DNA of 64,000 bases from Halomonas alkaliantarctica (GTDB lineage: Bacteria; Pseudomonadota; Gammaproteobacteria; Pseudomonadales; Halomonadaceae): the NCBI RefSeq assembly GCF_029854215.1, contig NZ_CP122961.1, positions 992,001 to 1,056,000 on the forward strand, given 5' to 3'. Under the pieces are notes generated by a model. It did no database searches. It saw only the letters and a program-made list of their open reading frames with translations, and was not told the DNA's origin. Shown here piece by piece: positions 16,216 to 26,784 of this stretch; the stretch's first letter is position 1, and every line of letters starts with the position of its first letter. The translations under genes and the position numbers were made by a program.

Positions 16216-18453
16216 ATGCTGGCCTTATTGAAGTTCTATTTTTCCCGCAGCACCAGGGTCGCTACATTCTCAGCGATCCTTTTTTTTCTTTCAGCGCTAA
16301 CCACTGGCGGGATTATTTATAGCCGTCAACACGTGCTGGAGAATCGCCTGCTCGAAAACTTGTTATGGGCCGGGTATCAGTTTGATCGAGAGGTGCGCGA
16401 ATTGCGCCTCTCACTGTTCGAAACGGGTGCTGGGAAAGCTACGGTTGATGACGTATTGATGCGTTTTGAAATTCTCTTCAGCCGACAGTCACTTTTTTTT
16501 CAAGGTGAAATCGGAAAAATCGTGGCGAGACTTGAGGCTGTTGGGACGATCTTTCAACAAACTCAAACCCACATTTTAGAAATGGAAATCCTACTCGAAG
16601 CGGTATGGAACGACTCTGCTCAGTTAAATAGCGAATTAACGGCTACTCTCCTGCAACAAACGGCTGAGCTACAGCAACTTACCGGTAATATTTTGAACGA
16701 AACTAACGCCCATGTTTCCCAGATGCATAGTGAGGAACACCGCGCATTAACGCGTCTCTACGGGTTGGTGCTGTTGCTTATCGTCTTGTTAATGTTTTCA
16801 GGCGGTATGCTGGTTCGCGCGCTGATTATAGAAGGGCGCTCCAGCTATAGTAAGGCCCAGGCGTTAGAAACCAAGGGCCAAGAGCTAAATGAGGTAGCCA
16901 AACGAGCAGAGAAGGCGAGCCTAGCAAAATCAGAGTTTATGGCGGTGATGAGTCATGAAATTCGTACACCGTTAAATGGCGTAGTGGGCATGGCGGATTT
17001 GTTAAGCGAGGAAGTGAAAACAACAAGTGCGAAGACTTATCTAGCCGCCCTTAAGCGCAGTGCTGAGAGTCTGAGAGCTGTAATTAACGATATTCTTGAT
17101 TACACTAAAATCGAATCTGGGCGCCTTGATCTGGATGTTCAGCCGTTTGATCTCCATCAGTGCATCGACCAGCTTTGTGAAAGCTATACCCTCCGCGAAC
17201 CGAAGGCAAAGGTCGCCTTTAGTTACACGATCGATCCGGCACTGCCTCGATATGTGTTGGGAGACATCGCGCGTCTACGCCAAGTCATGATGAACTTAAT
17301 CAATAATGCCTTGAAGTTCACGGAAGAGGGATTCGTTAAGTGCCAGGTAAAGCTTCTTGGGGACGATAATATTTTAGTGGAGGTGCATGATACTGGCTGT
17401 GGTATTGCGGAAGCGGATCAAGGGCAGCTCTTCTCGGCTTTCTCGCAAGTGGATACCTCAATGGCGCGTCGTCACGAAGGCACAGGTCTTGGGCTCGCAA
17501 TTTGTAAACGCTTGGTCGATGCCATGCAGGGTGAAATAGGTGTTAACAGCCAACTGGGGCTAGGTAGTCGGTTCTGGTTCACCGTCAGCCTACCGGAAAC
17601 CGAACCTTTGGCCATTTATCAAAGCGGTGAACACCCGCCAGCAATGGCCCCCCATCATATTTTGGTGGTAGAAGATAATCCGCTAAATCAAACGGTGGCT
17701 CGCGTTATGCTTGAGCGCCTTGGCCAGCAAGTGACGGTTGCAGATAACGGCCAGGAAGCGCTTGAGCAGTTGAAAGCTGAGCATGGTCGTTTTGATTTGG
17801 TGTTAATGGATATGCAGATGCCTAAGCTGGATGGCACGGAAACCACGCAACGCTGGCGCGATTATGAAGCTGTGCATCAACTGCCTAAGCTGCCCATCGT
17901 GGCAATGACCGCCAATGTGATGCCAGAGCATCGTAAGCGCTGCATGCAAAGTGGCATGGACGATATGATTCATAAGCCTTTTACACGCGATGAGTTACAT
18001 CAGGTGGTCTGCCGCTATCTTTTAAACGACGACAGTATTGATTTTGTCAGCATTCACGCTATTGCTCCTACTAAAAAACCTGAATCGCTGGGCGATAGCG
18101 TTGGGGCAGTTCAAGTGCTCGATCAGCGTATCTGCGAAGAACTGCAAAGCACATTTGAGCCCAAGGCATTGGATACGCTGCTGACCACCTTTTTAACGCG
18201 GCTTGGTGAGCGTATCGCTCGCCTGAATACCTACTGGCAGCTAGAGAATCGACAAGCCTTGTGTCAAGAAGCCCATTCACTAAAGGGCGCCGCTTCTTCT
18301 CTAGGCTGTGCCGCGATTGCTGAGCAAGCAAGCCAATTGGAGCAAGCAGCGCTAAAAGCCCCACTTAGCGAATTGACGGTCTATCTGGAGCGTTTAGTTG
18401 CTCTTGAGGCCATTACTCAGCTGGCTTTGGAGCAAGAGAGTATGCTCGTTTGA
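16216..18453 (+). CDS. Hybrid sensor histidine kinase (HisKA-HATPase-REC-Hpt)
   Basis: A 745-residue inner-membrane kinase. The first 30 residues include one membrane helix, a periplasmic helical region of about 150 residues follows, and a second helix is near residue 185. The H-box [11 protein letters not shown] has the phosphorylated histidine at 247. The ATPase domain has [21 protein letters not shown] and [12 protein letters not shown]. The receiver phosphorylation site is D532 ([12 protein letters not shown]), and the Hpt histidine is H687 ([12 protein letters not shown]). It is thus a complete phosphorelay within one protein. Its 3' end overlaps the convergent EAL gene by 37 bp. The input is probably the periplasmic protein at 15682. 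Confidence 0.93.
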   Translation: MLALLKFYFSRSTRVATFSAILFFLSALTTGGIIYSRQHVLENRLLENLLWAGYQFDREVRELRLSLFETGAGKATVDDVLMRFEILFSRQSLFFQGEIGKIVARLEAVGTIFQQTQTHILEMEILLEAVWNDSAQLNSELTATLLQQTAELQQLTGNILNETNAHVSQMHSEEHRALTRLYGLVLLLIVLLMFSGGMLVRALIIEGRSSYSKAQALETKGQELNEVAKRAEKASLAKSEFMAVMSHEIRTPLNGVVGMADLLSEEVKTTSAKTYLAALKRSAESLRAVINDILDYTKIESGRLDLDVQPFDLHQCIDQLCESYTLREPKAKVAFSYTIDPALPRYVLGDIARLRQVMMNLINNALKFTEEGFVKCQVKLLGDDNILVEVHDTGCGIAEADQGQLFSAFSQVDTSMARRHEGTGLGLAICKRLVDAMQGEIGVNSQLGLGSRFWFTVSLPETEPLAIYQSGEHPPAMAPHHILVVEDNPLNQTVARVMLERLGQQVTVADNGQEALEQLKAEHGRFDLVLMDMQMPKLDGTETTQRWRDYEAVHQLPKLPIVAMTANVMPEHRKRCMQSGMDDMIHKPFTRDELHQVVCRYLLNDDSIDFVSIHAIAPTKKPESLGDSVGAVQVLDQRICEELQSTFEPKALDTLLTTFLTRLGERIARLNTYWQLENRQALCQEAHSLKGAASSLGCAAIAEQASQLEQAALKAPLSELTVYLERLVALEAITQLALEQESMLV

Positions 18454-19625
18454 TGGATTGTTGGTGCGGAAGGTGAGTATTCGTGCATCCAGGTGTTGAA
18501 AGCATCGGCGGTTAACGGGTGAGCAATACAGTAGCCTTGTCCAACCGCGCACCCAGCTTCAACAAGTTGGGTGAACTGCGCCTGCGTTTCGATGCCTTCG
18601 GCGACTACAGTCAGCCCTAGGCGTTTGCCTAAGTCGATAATCGACTCTGTTATCACCAATGCTTCCTTGTCCCGATCGATCAGTGAGACAAAGCTGCGGT
18701 CAATTTTGAGCTCGCTGAAAGGCAACCGGTAGAGCTGTGTCAGAGAGGAGTGACCGGTACCAAAATCATCTAACGCCAATGTACAGCCCCGTTGTCGCAA
18801 CGCTTTAAGTACGTAACAAGCGTAACCCAAACACTCAACCCCCGCCGTTTCAGTTAATTCCAGGGTAATCTTGCTAAGAACAGCATGATGCTCTTGGGTG
18901 AGTTGATCAAATGCTTCGAGTACACCTTCTGCTTGAATAAAGGCCGCCGGTATATTAATCGAAACATTTAAGTCCCATCCTTGTGATAGCCATTGGGCTT
19001 GCTGCTTGAGGGCAAGCTCAATAACGGACCATGTGAGTGGAAGCATCAGGCCGTTTTGCTCTGCTAGAGGGATAAAGCTGTCGGGGTATAGCACGCCGCG
19101 TTGAGGGTCTTGCCAGCGAACCAGCGCTTCAACGCCAATAACCTGACCGTGTTGGGTGCCTTGCTGGAGGTTTATTTGGGGTTGAAAAGCTAGAAATAGC
19201 TGTTGTTCACGTATGGCCTTCGCCAATTCATCGCCCCTAGGCGCTTTGGGCGCTTTTTTTAATGGCCTAAGGAATGTCGTTAGGCCGGTGAGGAGATTGG
19301 ATTTAGATAGGAAACCTAACATTTTCAAGCCTTTTGCTTCACCTGCTGCAAGAGCATGCGCAGCAGTTTCTTCCGTACAACTGCTAATTAATAAAATTGA
19401 AGCGTTTAAGCGTAAATCATACAGATATTCCAGAATATCAAGACTCGTAAACTCACCTAGCCCGATATCAAGCAATATCAGCTCGACATTGAGCAGGTCA
19501 GGTTGGCGCACCAGTTCGCCAAAACTGCTTGCCGTCATCACCTGGTAACCGTGCTGGCGTAATAGCATTCTGACCAAGAGTTGGACGTTACAATCATCGT
19601 CAATAATTAAAGCATCAGACAGCAT
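18417..19625 (-). CDS. Response regulator with EAL-domain c-di-GMP phosphodiesterase
   Basis: A 402-residue protein. An N-terminal receiver domain has DDD at residues 9-11 and the phosphoacceptor D53 in LILLDIG. The EAL domain (about residues 135-380) keeps the catalytic signatures: GVEALVRWQ, the ELTE motif, [17 protein letters not shown] and VVAEGIET. It should hydrolyse c-di-GMP when switched by phosphorylation. It converges on the hybrid kinase gene with a 37-bp tail overlap and is a plausible output of the same relay. Confidence 0.9.
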   Translation of the reverse strand: MLSDALIIDDDCNVQLLVRMLLRQHGYQVMTASSFGELVRQPDLLNVELILLDIGLGEFTSLDILEYLYDLRLNASILLISSCTEETAAHALAAGEAKGLKMLGFLSKSNLLTGLTTFLRPLKKAPKAPRGDELAKAIREQQLFLAFQPQINLQQGTQHGQVIGVEALVRWQDPQRGVLYPDSFIPLAEQNGLMLPLTWSVIELALKQQAQWLSQGWDLNVSINIPAAFIQAEGVLEAFDQLTQEHHAVLSKITLELTETAGVECLGYACYVLKALRQRGCTLALDDFGTGHSSLTQLYRLPFSELKIDRSFVSLIDRDKEALVITESIIDLGKRLGLTVVAEGIETQAQFTQLVEAGCAVGQGYCIAHPLTADAFNTWMHEYSPSAPTIHQTSILSCSKAS

Positions 19626-19714
19626 ACGTGTACCTTTGATGATTACGATGAGCGTCTGTGGTTAGACAAAGCGCTTGTTGAGATGAATAATCATTATATA
19701 AGCTGGTAACAACA

Positions 19715-19745
19715 CTTCCTTGGACTCAGCGTAAGCCCAAGGAAG
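19715..19745 (-). terminator. Hairpin after the chemoreceptor gene
   Basis: CTTCCTTGG pairs with CCAAGGAAG over a 13-nt loop, 24 bp past the chemoreceptor stop on the minus strand. The following TGTTGTT is only a weak U-tract. Confidence 0.5.
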
Positions 19746-19768
19746 CATAGAAAACTAAGGGAGGTTGC

Positions 19769-21439
19769 TTAGAACGACTCCCACTCAGGTTGCTGGGGAG
19801 TCGCTAGTCTACGTGGAGTCGCAGGCAAGGGCTTATTAGCTGCGGGGGCAAGTGCTGCTTGGCCAAGAGTTGGTTGCTCGTTAGCATTGCTGAGCTTGAA
19901 GGCTCCTACTAGTGCACCCAATCGGTCGGCTTGCTCTCTTAGCTCCGCCGCCGCAGCGCTGGACTCTTCCACCATGGAGGCGTTGTGTTGGGTCATGCTA
20001 TCCAGCTCGTTGACTGCATCGTTGACTTGCCCGATGCCCACACTCTGCTCTTTCGCACCGGCGCTAATTTCGGCAATCACGCCGGCCACACGTTCAATGC
20101 TTTTTACCATCTCCTGCATGGTTACGCCGGTTTGTTTCACCTGGTCAACGCCTGCCTTTGTACGGCTTAAGGAGGTATTGATCAAAGTGGCGATGTTTTT
20201 AGAGGCATCACTGGAGCGGCTGGCCAATATCCGTACCTCTTGCGCGACCACCGCAAAGCCTCGGCCATGCTCCCCTGCTCGTGCAGCTTCTACCGACGCA
20301 TTCAGCGCCAGGATATTGGTTTGGAAAGCGATGCTATCAATTAGGCTAACGATGTTGCTGATTTCAGAGGAAGAGTCGTTAATTGTATCCATGGTCTGCT
20401 CAACACTGTGCATGGAGTGCAAACCCTGTTGAGCAAGATCGCGGGTTGAAAGTGCCAGTTGATCAGCCTGCTGGGCTGAGTCAGAGGCGTTGCTGACCAC
20501 TGCCGCGATTTGCTCCATCGACGCAGACGTTTGCTGTAAGTTCGCAGCGGCTTGCTCGGTGCGTGCTGCAAGTTCTTGACTGCCTTTAGCAATTTCACTT
20601 GAGGCATGCTGAAGGCTCACTGTACTGCTGCTAACTGACTGAAGTGTATCGTCGATACGTTTAATGAAGGCATTGAACTGTTGTGCCAATTCACCAATTT
20701 CATCGCGTCGATTGTTCTCAATCCGCGCGGTTAAATCGCCATCGCCTTCGGTAATCTCTTTAATACGACCGCTGATTTGGCGGATAGCTCGCGACATCAT
20801 TAGCGGTCCTAGTAGCGCAATTAGTGTGGCTGCAATAAAGATAACTAATGAAATTATAATAGTGGATGTTTGTTGCACTTGAATTCTATTAACTACCGCT
20901 GCTTCTGCTTGATAAATGGCCGTCTCAACATTCACTCCTGACACATCATATACATCACGTAGTGCACTAAAATTAGCGAGTGATGAGCCGGATAGAATCG
21001 TGAATGCTGCAGCGCTATTGCCGCTTTGATGCAACTCAAATACACGCGTTGCCTCTTCTTGCCAATCGCTATACAGCATTTCAAAGTTGGCTAGTTGCGT
21101 GGTTAATTCTGGGTAGTTCTGCATATATTCGGCATAGCGCTGCATGCGATCGTAAGCCTGTTGCGAATTCTCTTCGAATTCGGCGATTAGCTCCGATGCG
21201 CGCTCTGTGTCTGGGTCTGCTAACAGGTACTCGATCTCTGCAACCCGAGCTTGGTACAGGTCTCTATCTGCATTGAGTACTGTTGAGCTAGCAGGAATAT
21301 AATTTTTAATAAACGTGTCTAAGCGATCCTTTACCTTGTTAACGAGCAGCGCATCGGCTATCACAATAGCCAGTAGTGCTAACGCAACGCTTATAAAGGC
21401 AAGAGCATACTTAACTTTTATCTGATGAAGGCGGTTCAT
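19769..21439 (-). CDS. Methyl-accepting chemotaxis protein
   Basis: A 556-residue chemoreceptor. The first membrane helix is ALAFISVALALLAIVIADAL, a periplasmic four-helix-type domain of about 150 residues follows, and the second helix is STIIISLVIFIAATLIALLG. A HAMP domain with RENNRRDEIGELAQQFN-like sequence and a long cytoplasmic coiled coil come next. The signalling tip is FQTNILALNASVEAARAGEH. The C-terminus ends EWESF, the xWxxF pentapeptide that tethers CheR/CheB. The start at 21439 is supported by AGGAG eight bases upstream. It acts through CheW/CheA, which are not in the window. The ligand is unknown. Confidence 0.94.
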   Translation of the reverse strand: MNRLHQIKVKYALAFISVALALLAIVIADALLVNKVKDRLDTFIKNYIPASSTVLNADRDLYQARVAEIEYLLADPDTERASELIAEFEENSQQAYDRMQRYAEYMQNYPELTTQLANFEMLYSDWQEEATRVFELHQSGNSAAAFTILSGSSLANFSALRDVYDVSGVNVETAIYQAEAAVVNRIQVQQTSTIIISLVIFIAATLIALLGPLMMSRAIRQISGRIKEITEGDGDLTARIENNRRDEIGELAQQFNAFIKRIDDTLQSVSSSTVSLQHASSEIAKGSQELAARTEQAAANLQQTSASMEQIAAVVSNASDSAQQADQLALSTRDLAQQGLHSMHSVEQTMDTINDSSSEISNIVSLIDSIAFQTNILALNASVEAARAGEHGRGFAVVAQEVRILASRSSDASKNIATLINTSLSRTKAGVDQVKQTGVTMQEMVKSIERVAGVIAEISAGAKEQSVGIGQVNDAVNELDSMTQHNASMVEESSAAAAELREQADRLGALVGAFKLSNANEQPTLGQAALAPAANKPLPATPRRLATPQQPEWESF

Positions 21440-21605
21440 ATCGTCCACTCCTGTAGTGTAAAACAATGAAGGAACCATACCTTTAAAGTATTAGCAGGGG
21501 CGACAACTTTGTAACGCTTGTGACGTTTGTTCACGTTCCAGATTTTAATTAGTTGAGTAACAAGTTAATGATTATTTGTAATAAGAATTGTTTATATTTA
21601 GATGG

Positions 21606-23477
21606 CTATTTATAGCCTGCCGCCTGTAGTTGAAACAGCTTCGCATAGTGGCCTCCAACCGCCAGCAGTTCTTCGTGGGTACCGCGCTCAATGATATGTC
21701 CCTGGTCGATCACAAGAATAAGATCAGCACTGCGTACTGTGGAAAAACGGTGGGAGATCAGGATGGCCATCTTGTCGCGGCTATGCTCGCGAAAGCGGGT
21801 GAATATTTCGGCTTCTGCAGCGGCATCCATGGCGGCAGTGGGTTCATCCAGCACGATGATATCCGCATTTTCGCGCATGTACGCTCTGGAAAGGGCGATT
21901 TTTTGCCATTGGCCGCCGGAGAGTTCCTGGCCATTTTTAAACCAACGCCCCAGCTGGGTTTTGTAGCCGCTAGTCATGCGGGTAATAAACTCATCCGCCA
22001 TACCGTGACGAGCGGCGTTCTGCCATCTTTCTTGGTCGTTAAAGGCATGAGTATCGCCAACGCCAAGGTTTTCACCCACCTGCAACTGATAGCGCACAAA
22101 GTCCTGAAAGATAACGCCGGTGCGCTCACGCAGTGCTTGAGCGCTCCAGTCACGTAGGTCGCTACCGTCTAACAGAATTCGGCCCTGAGTAGGCTGGTAG
22201 AGCCGCGTTAACAGTTTGATTAGGGTGGTCTTGCCAGAGCCGTTTTCACCCACCAAAGCCAAGCTTTGCCCAGGGGAGAGATGCAGCGAAATATCGTGTA
22301 GAACAGCAGCGCCGCCAGGGTAGGAGAAGCTAACGTTCTCAAAGCGTAGCCCATCCCCAGGCAGTGCACCCTGGGTTAGCGTGCCGCTTTCGGCCTCAAC
22401 CGGTTGCTCCAGGTACTCATAAAGATTGGATAGATAAAGGTTATCTTCGTACATGCCGCTAATGGCGGTAAGGCTGGCGGAGAGCGCCGCCTGGCCCTGT
22501 TTGAAGACCATCAAATACATGGTCATTTGACCCAGCGTGAGCGCCCCGGCAATTGTTTCGATCACTACCCAGCCATAGGCTAAATAAAACGTTAGGGTGC
22601 CGAGCAAACCGAGCAGAAACCCCCAGCTTTCCCGGCGAAGGGTTAAACGACGATCTTCTGCAAACAGCTGGGTGAAAATATCGCGGTAGCGCTTAAGAAA
22701 TAGCCCTTCAAGACCAAAGAGCTTGACCTCTTTAATGCTGTCTTCCCGAGCGAGTACCGTCTCTAAATAAATCTGCATGCGAGTTTGTGGCGAGCGCCAT
22801 CGGAACAGGCGAAAAGCATCGCCCGAGAATTTGGCCTCCGATACAAAGACTGGCAGAGCGCCAGCGACCAGGATCAGGAGGGCCCAAGGAGAGAACTGCA
22901 CCAGCAGTACGCCAAAGCTACCGAGAGAGATGGCGTTTTGCAGCAGCCCAAAGGTTTTGTTGACCAGCGCAAGTGGGCGTGTAGACGCTTCACGGCGCGC
23001 CCGGGTGAGCTGGTCGTAGAGCTCTGAATCTTCGAATTGGCTAAGGGACAGCGTGCCCGCCTTTTCCAGAATCATGACGTTGACCTTCTGACCCAATAGC
23101 GCTCTTAGCAGCGACTGCTGGGCTGAAAGGCCGCGCTGGGCCAACGCGATTAATCCAATGATCAGCGCCTCAATAGCCACTAGCTTCAGTACCGGGGTAA
23201 TAGACGTCAACAGGTTGGGGTTTGACGCGGCTTGATGAGCGTCCATGGCACTGACCACGCCATCCACAATCAATTGGCCTACCCAGGCTGCGACGGCGGG
23301 AAGCACCCCCGCTACCAACGTACACAGTGCTAGGCCAAGCATCATCCATCGAGAGGTTTCCCACACCAAGCCAAGCGCGCGCCGACTGTATCGGAAGACG
23401 CCAAAAAAGCCGCTTACCGGTGAGGAGGTAGATTCAGAGGGTGAAGGTGGTGGTGACATAGTTGGACAGGCAAGCAT
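21606..23477 (-). CDS. ABC transporter, fused permease and ATP-binding protein
   Basis: A 623-residue half-transporter of the exporter type. Residues about 30-340 form six membrane helices. The ATPase domain has Walker A GENGSGKTTLI, signature LSGGQWQKIALSRA, Walker B IIVLDEPTAAMD and the switch histidine in LISHRFSTV. It should dimerise in the inner membrane. The family (MsbA/lipid, peptide or drug exporters) does not reveal the substrate. Two starts are possible: 23477, or 23459 giving MSPPPSPS; neither has a clear ribosome binding site. It seems monocistronic. Confidence 0.88.
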   Translation of the reverse strand: MLACPTMSPPPSPSESTSSPVSGFFGVFRYSRRALGLVWETSRWMMLGLALCTLVAGVLPAVAAWVGQLIVDGVVSAMDAHQAASNPNLLTSITPVLKLVAIEALIIGLIALAQRGLSAQQSLLRALLGQKVNVMILEKAGTLSLSQFEDSELYDQLTRARREASTRPLALVNKTFGLLQNAISLGSFGVLLVQFSPWALLILVAGALPVFVSEAKFSGDAFRLFRWRSPQTRMQIYLETVLAREDSIKEVKLFGLEGLFLKRYRDIFTQLFAEDRRLTLRRESWGFLLGLLGTLTFYLAYGWVVIETIAGALTLGQMTMYLMVFKQGQAALSASLTAISGMYEDNLYLSNLYEYLEQPVEAESGTLTQGALPGDGLRFENVSFSYPGGAAVLHDISLHLSPGQSLALVGENGSGKTTLIKLLTRLYQPTQGRILLDGSDLRDWSAQALRERTGVIFQDFVRYQLQVGENLGVGDTHAFNDQERWQNAARHGMADEFITRMTSGYKTQLGRWFKNGQELSGGQWQKIALSRAYMRENADIIVLDEPTAAMDAAAEAEIFTRFREHSRDKMAILISHRFSTVRSADLILVIDQGHIIERGTHEELLAVGGHYAKLFQLQAAGYK

Positions 23478-23531
23478 CTAGCAAAAAGGGAGTGCCATGA
23501 TGCGGTGGTTAAGCGTGGATAGCCAGCTCAG

Positions 23532-23562
23532 CCGCCGGTTGCCTTCAACGGCAACGCGGCGG
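23532..23562. terminator. GC-rich hairpin between the GGT-family and ABC genes
   Basis: CCGCCG-GTTGCC pairs with GGCAAC-CGGCGG around a TTCAAC loop, with one bulged G. It lies just past the GGT-family stop on the minus strand. No U-tract follows, so its role as terminator is tentative. Confidence 0.45.
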
Positions 23563-23602
23563 AGAGAAAATTACATATATAGATCCTATTCAGGGCAACA
23601 AT

Positions 23603-25210
23603 TTACCAGGGAAGCACTGCCCCGTCGGTGCGCGGCTCGGTGCCGCCTTGCAGTACGCCCGTTTCAGGGTCACGCAGAATGATTTGCCCACGGCCAAAGC
23701 TGATGGAATCGGCTACTTTGACAATGTCGTGGCCTCGGCGGGCCAGCGCAAGCGCTAAGTGATTAGGGAAGTCGGCTTCGACTTCGATGGTTTTACCTTT
23801 GGTCCATTTCCAGCGCGGCATATCGAGAGCCGCTTGGGGGTTAAGCTGATCTTCTAGCATCGCCGTTACCACCTGCACATGGCCCTGGGGCTGCATATAG
23901 CCGCCCATCACGCCAAACGGCCCAACGGCTTGGTTATCTTTGGTGATAAAGCCGGGGATGATGGTGTGATAGGTACGTTTGCCGGGCGCCAAAGCATTAG
24001 GGTGCTGCGGGTCGAGTGAGAACGACCAACCACGGTTTTGCAGGCTGATGCCAGTGCCGGGAACGACCATGCCCGAGCCAAAGCCTTTAAAGTTACTTTG
24101 AATCAGTGACACCATATTGCCATCGCTGTCAGCCGTTGCCAGATATACCGTGCCGCCCTGAATCGGGTTGCCGTGTACTGGGTCAACCGCCTGTTCGTCA
24201 ATCAGTGCAGCCCGCGATTTCAAATAGTCGTCGGCCAGCATCTGATCAATGGTGGGGCGCATAGCATCCAGGTCGGTTACATGTGCGAAGCCATCGACAT
24301 AGGCCAGTTTGGTGGCTTCAATACGACGGTGTAGCGTTTCCACCGGATCGCGCCCTTCTTCGCCTAAGTGCTCTAGCATACCCAGCGCTTGAAGTACGAT
24401 CATTCCACTGCCGTTGGGAGGGATTTCCCAAATATCATGGCCTTTATAGCGCACGCTAATCGGGTCGACCCACTCCGGCTGGTAAGCCGCCAGGTCTTCT
24501 TTGCGTAATAGGCCGCCGTGTTCGCGGGAAAAGGCGTCGATAGCCTCCGCCAGTTCGCCCTCATAAAATGCCTTGGCATGGGTGTCGGCAATCGCTTTTA
24601 GGCTTTTCGCATGGCCTTCCGAGCGCCACAGTTCACCAGCTTCCGGTGCTCGACCTTCGGGGGCAAATGTATCAAACCAAGGTTTGAAAGAAGCCTCGGT
24701 ATAGGCCGAATAGCTGGTGAAGGCTTCCTTCCACATTTGATGAATAACGGGAGAAACGGGGAAGCCTTCTTCTGCCAGCGTAATGGCAGGGGCTAGCAAC
24801 TCTGCAAACGGCAGCTTGCCAAAACGCTCAGACAGTGCCGCCCATGCTGCAGGAGCACCGGGTACCGTGACAGGCAGCATGCCGTGGTTTGGTACAGTGT
24901 CGTGGCCAAGTGCTTTCAGCGCTTCAATGGTCGCTGCTTGCGGGGCAGGGCCGCTGGCATTAAGGCCATGCAGTTTGCCATCGACCCAGACAATGGCAAA
25001 GGCGTCGCTGCCGATCCCATTCGACGTGGGTTCAACCACGGTTAATGCAGCGGCGGCAGCAATCGCGGCATCAATCGCATTCCCGCCTTGCTGCAGTATG
25101 CTAATACCTACTTGCGCTGCCAAAGGCTGTGAAGTAGCAACCATGCCACGTTTGCCGAACGTTGCCATCCGGCGCGAGGCGCTGGGATAAAAAAGCGCAC
25201 TTTGATGCAT
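23603..25210 (-). CDS. Gamma-glutamyltransferase-family Ntn hydrolase
   Basis: A 535-residue GGT-fold enzyme. GGNAIDAAIAAAAALTVVEP is the conserved N-terminal region. Self-cleavage is predicted before T354 (IQGGTVYLATADSDGNMVS), and GFGSGMVVPGTGISLQNRG forms the active site of the small subunit. There is no signal peptide, so it is probably cytoplasmic, like the YwrD/HpxW branch (oxamate amidohydrolase-like) rather than periplasmic GGT. It is the last gene after the TctC-, TctB- and TctA-like genes on the same strand, with a 46-bp gap and its own AAGGA site, suggesting it processes the imported compound. Confidence 0.88.
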   Translation of the reverse strand: MHQSALFYPSASRRMATFGKRGMVATSQPLAAQVGISILQQGGNAIDAAIAAAAALTVVEPTSNGIGSDAFAIVWVDGKLHGLNASGPAPQAATIEALKALGHDTVPNHGMLPVTVPGAPAAWAALSERFGKLPFAELLAPAITLAEEGFPVSPVIHQMWKEAFTSYSAYTEASFKPWFDTFAPEGRAPEAGELWRSEGHAKSLKAIADTHAKAFYEGELAEAIDAFSREHGGLLRKEDLAAYQPEWVDPISVRYKGHDIWEIPPNGSGMIVLQALGMLEHLGEEGRDPVETLHRRIEATKLAYVDGFAHVTDLDAMRPTIDQMLADDYLKSRAALIDEQAVDPVHGNPIQGGTVYLATADSDGNMVSLIQSNFKGFGSGMVVPGTGISLQNRGWSFSLDPQHPNALAPGKRTYHTIIPGFITKDNQAVGPFGVMGGYMQPQGHVQVVTAMLEDQLNPQAALDMPRWKWTKGKTIEVEADFPNHLALALARRGHDIVKVADSISFGRGQIILRDPETGVLQGGTEPRTDGAVLPW

Positions 25211-25256
25211 ACCAGTTTCCTTTTAAGCAGTGTTGTCGATCTACATTATTTGTAAA

Positions 25257-26771
25257 TCAAATGTTTTCGCGTGAAGCGGCATTCTTTAAACGCTGAATCT
25301 TTCGATCCTGATAGAGCGAAAACAGAATGGAAGCGACGGCTAACGCGAGGAAAAGTGCTGAGAGTGGCCGAGTTAAAAAGGTCATCCAGCTTTCATTAAG
25401 CTCAAGAGCACGGAATAGCTGGCGTTCAAGATTGTCGCCAAGCACCACACCCAGTATTAGCGGCGTCAACGGGACTTCCGCCTTCCAAAGCAGGTAACCA
25501 ATGATTCCGAAGATGAATAGCACCCAAATGTCGAACAGGTTGTTATTCAGGGCATAGGCGCCAATCGCACACAGCATCAATACGACTGGGACGAGAATTT
25601 GCTGTGGGATTAACGATATTTTGGCAAACCAACGCACGAGCAGCAGGTTGCATAACACCATGACCACCGCGCCAATGAGCAGGCTGGCATAAATAGCGCC
25701 GACTAATACCGGGTTTTGTTCAAACATCATTGGGCCCGGCGTGATGCCGTGCAGAATCAGTACGCCCATCATGATTGCCATGGGCAAATCGCCGGGTATT
25801 CCCAGTGCCAGTGTGGGAACAAACGCGCCGCCTGCCACTGCACTGTTAGAGGCTTCAGACGCTACGATGCCGCTAGGGATGCCGGTGCCGAACTCTTCAG
25901 GTCGACGGGAGAATTTTTTAGCCTGATCGTAACTCAAGAAGTTCGCGACGGTACCACCGGTGCCCGGTAGCGCACCCACCAAGCTGCCAATGAGAGAGGA
26001 GCGCAGCGTGTTGAGCTTTTGCCCTGCCATATCCTTGAGTATCTGGCCGTAGGGGATGGTGACATTGGTATCGATTTTCTTGGCTTCGCTTTTCTCGTCC
26101 TTAAGCTTTTCGATATTGCCAAGCAGTTGGGAGAAGGCAAATATGCCGATCATCACAGGCAGAATTTCGAACCCAGAACCCATTGCCGGAAGGTCAAAGT
26201 CAAAGCGCAGATTACTGTTGCGGTCATAGCCAACGGTAGTAATCAAAAGCCCCAAAGCAGCGGCCATCAAGCCTTTGAGTAGAGCGCCGCTGGAAAGTCC
26301 TGCGACAAGCGTCAGCGCGAAAACGATTAACGCAGTGATCTCCCAAGGCCGGAAGTTCATGCTGAAGTTGGCAATTAACGGGCCGAAGAATACCAATACC
26401 GCTACGCTAATGAGGGTGCCTAAAAAAGATGAAGCGACGCCAATGCCCAAGGCACGGCCAGGTTCGCCTTTCTGTGCCATCGGGTAGCCGTCATAAACGG
26501 TAGTAATAGAGGAAGGGGTGCCAGGTATCCCTAACATGACGCCAGACACAATGCCGCCTGAGTAGCCCCCTACAAACACACCGACCATCAGTGAGACACC
26601 ACTTACCGGATCCATTGCAAATGTAAAAGGGAAGACCACCAAAATGGCCATGGTGACGGTAAAGCCGGGGATACTGCCGCCTATAATCCCAAACAGTACG
26701 CCAATAGTAATTAGGCCCAAGACTGATGGCGTGCCGACCTCAGCGAGCGCTTGGAGAAAAAAGTTAGTCAT
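25257..26771 (-). CDS. Tripartite tricarboxylate transporter permease, TctA family
   Basis: A 504-residue inner-membrane protein with about 11-12 helices and the TctA signature GVLFGIIGGSIPGFTVTMAI and GIPGTPSSITTVYDGYPMA. A repeat of the motif, LPGTGGTVANFLSYD, is in the second half. TctA carries solute delivered by a TctC binding protein. It is 13 bp downstream of the TctB-like gene and upstream of the GGT-family hydrolase. The start has GGAGT six bases before the ATG. The substrate is not known; the linked hydrolase hints at a gamma-glutamyl or oxamate-like compound. Confidence 0.93.
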   Translation of the reverse strand: MTNFFLQALAEVGTPSVLGLITIGVLFGIIGGSIPGFTVTMAILVVFPFTFAMDPVSGVSLMVGVFVGGYSGGIVSGVMLGIPGTPSSITTVYDGYPMAQKGEPGRALGIGVASSFLGTLISVAVLVFFGPLIANFSMNFRPWEITALIVFALTLVAGLSSGALLKGLMAAALGLLITTVGYDRNSNLRFDFDLPAMGSGFEILPVMIGIFAFSQLLGNIEKLKDEKSEAKKIDTNVTIPYGQILKDMAGQKLNTLRSSLIGSLVGALPGTGGTVANFLSYDQAKKFSRRPEEFGTGIPSGIVASEASNSAVAGGAFVPTLALGIPGDLPMAIMMGVLILHGITPGPMMFEQNPVLVGAIYASLLIGAVVMVLCNLLLVRWFAKISLIPQQILVPVVLMLCAIGAYALNNNLFDIWVLFIFGIIGYLLWKAEVPLTPLILGVVLGDNLERQLFRALELNESWMTFLTRPLSALFLALAVASILFSLYQDRKIQRLKNAASRENI

Positions 26772-26784
26772 TATTTACTCCAGG

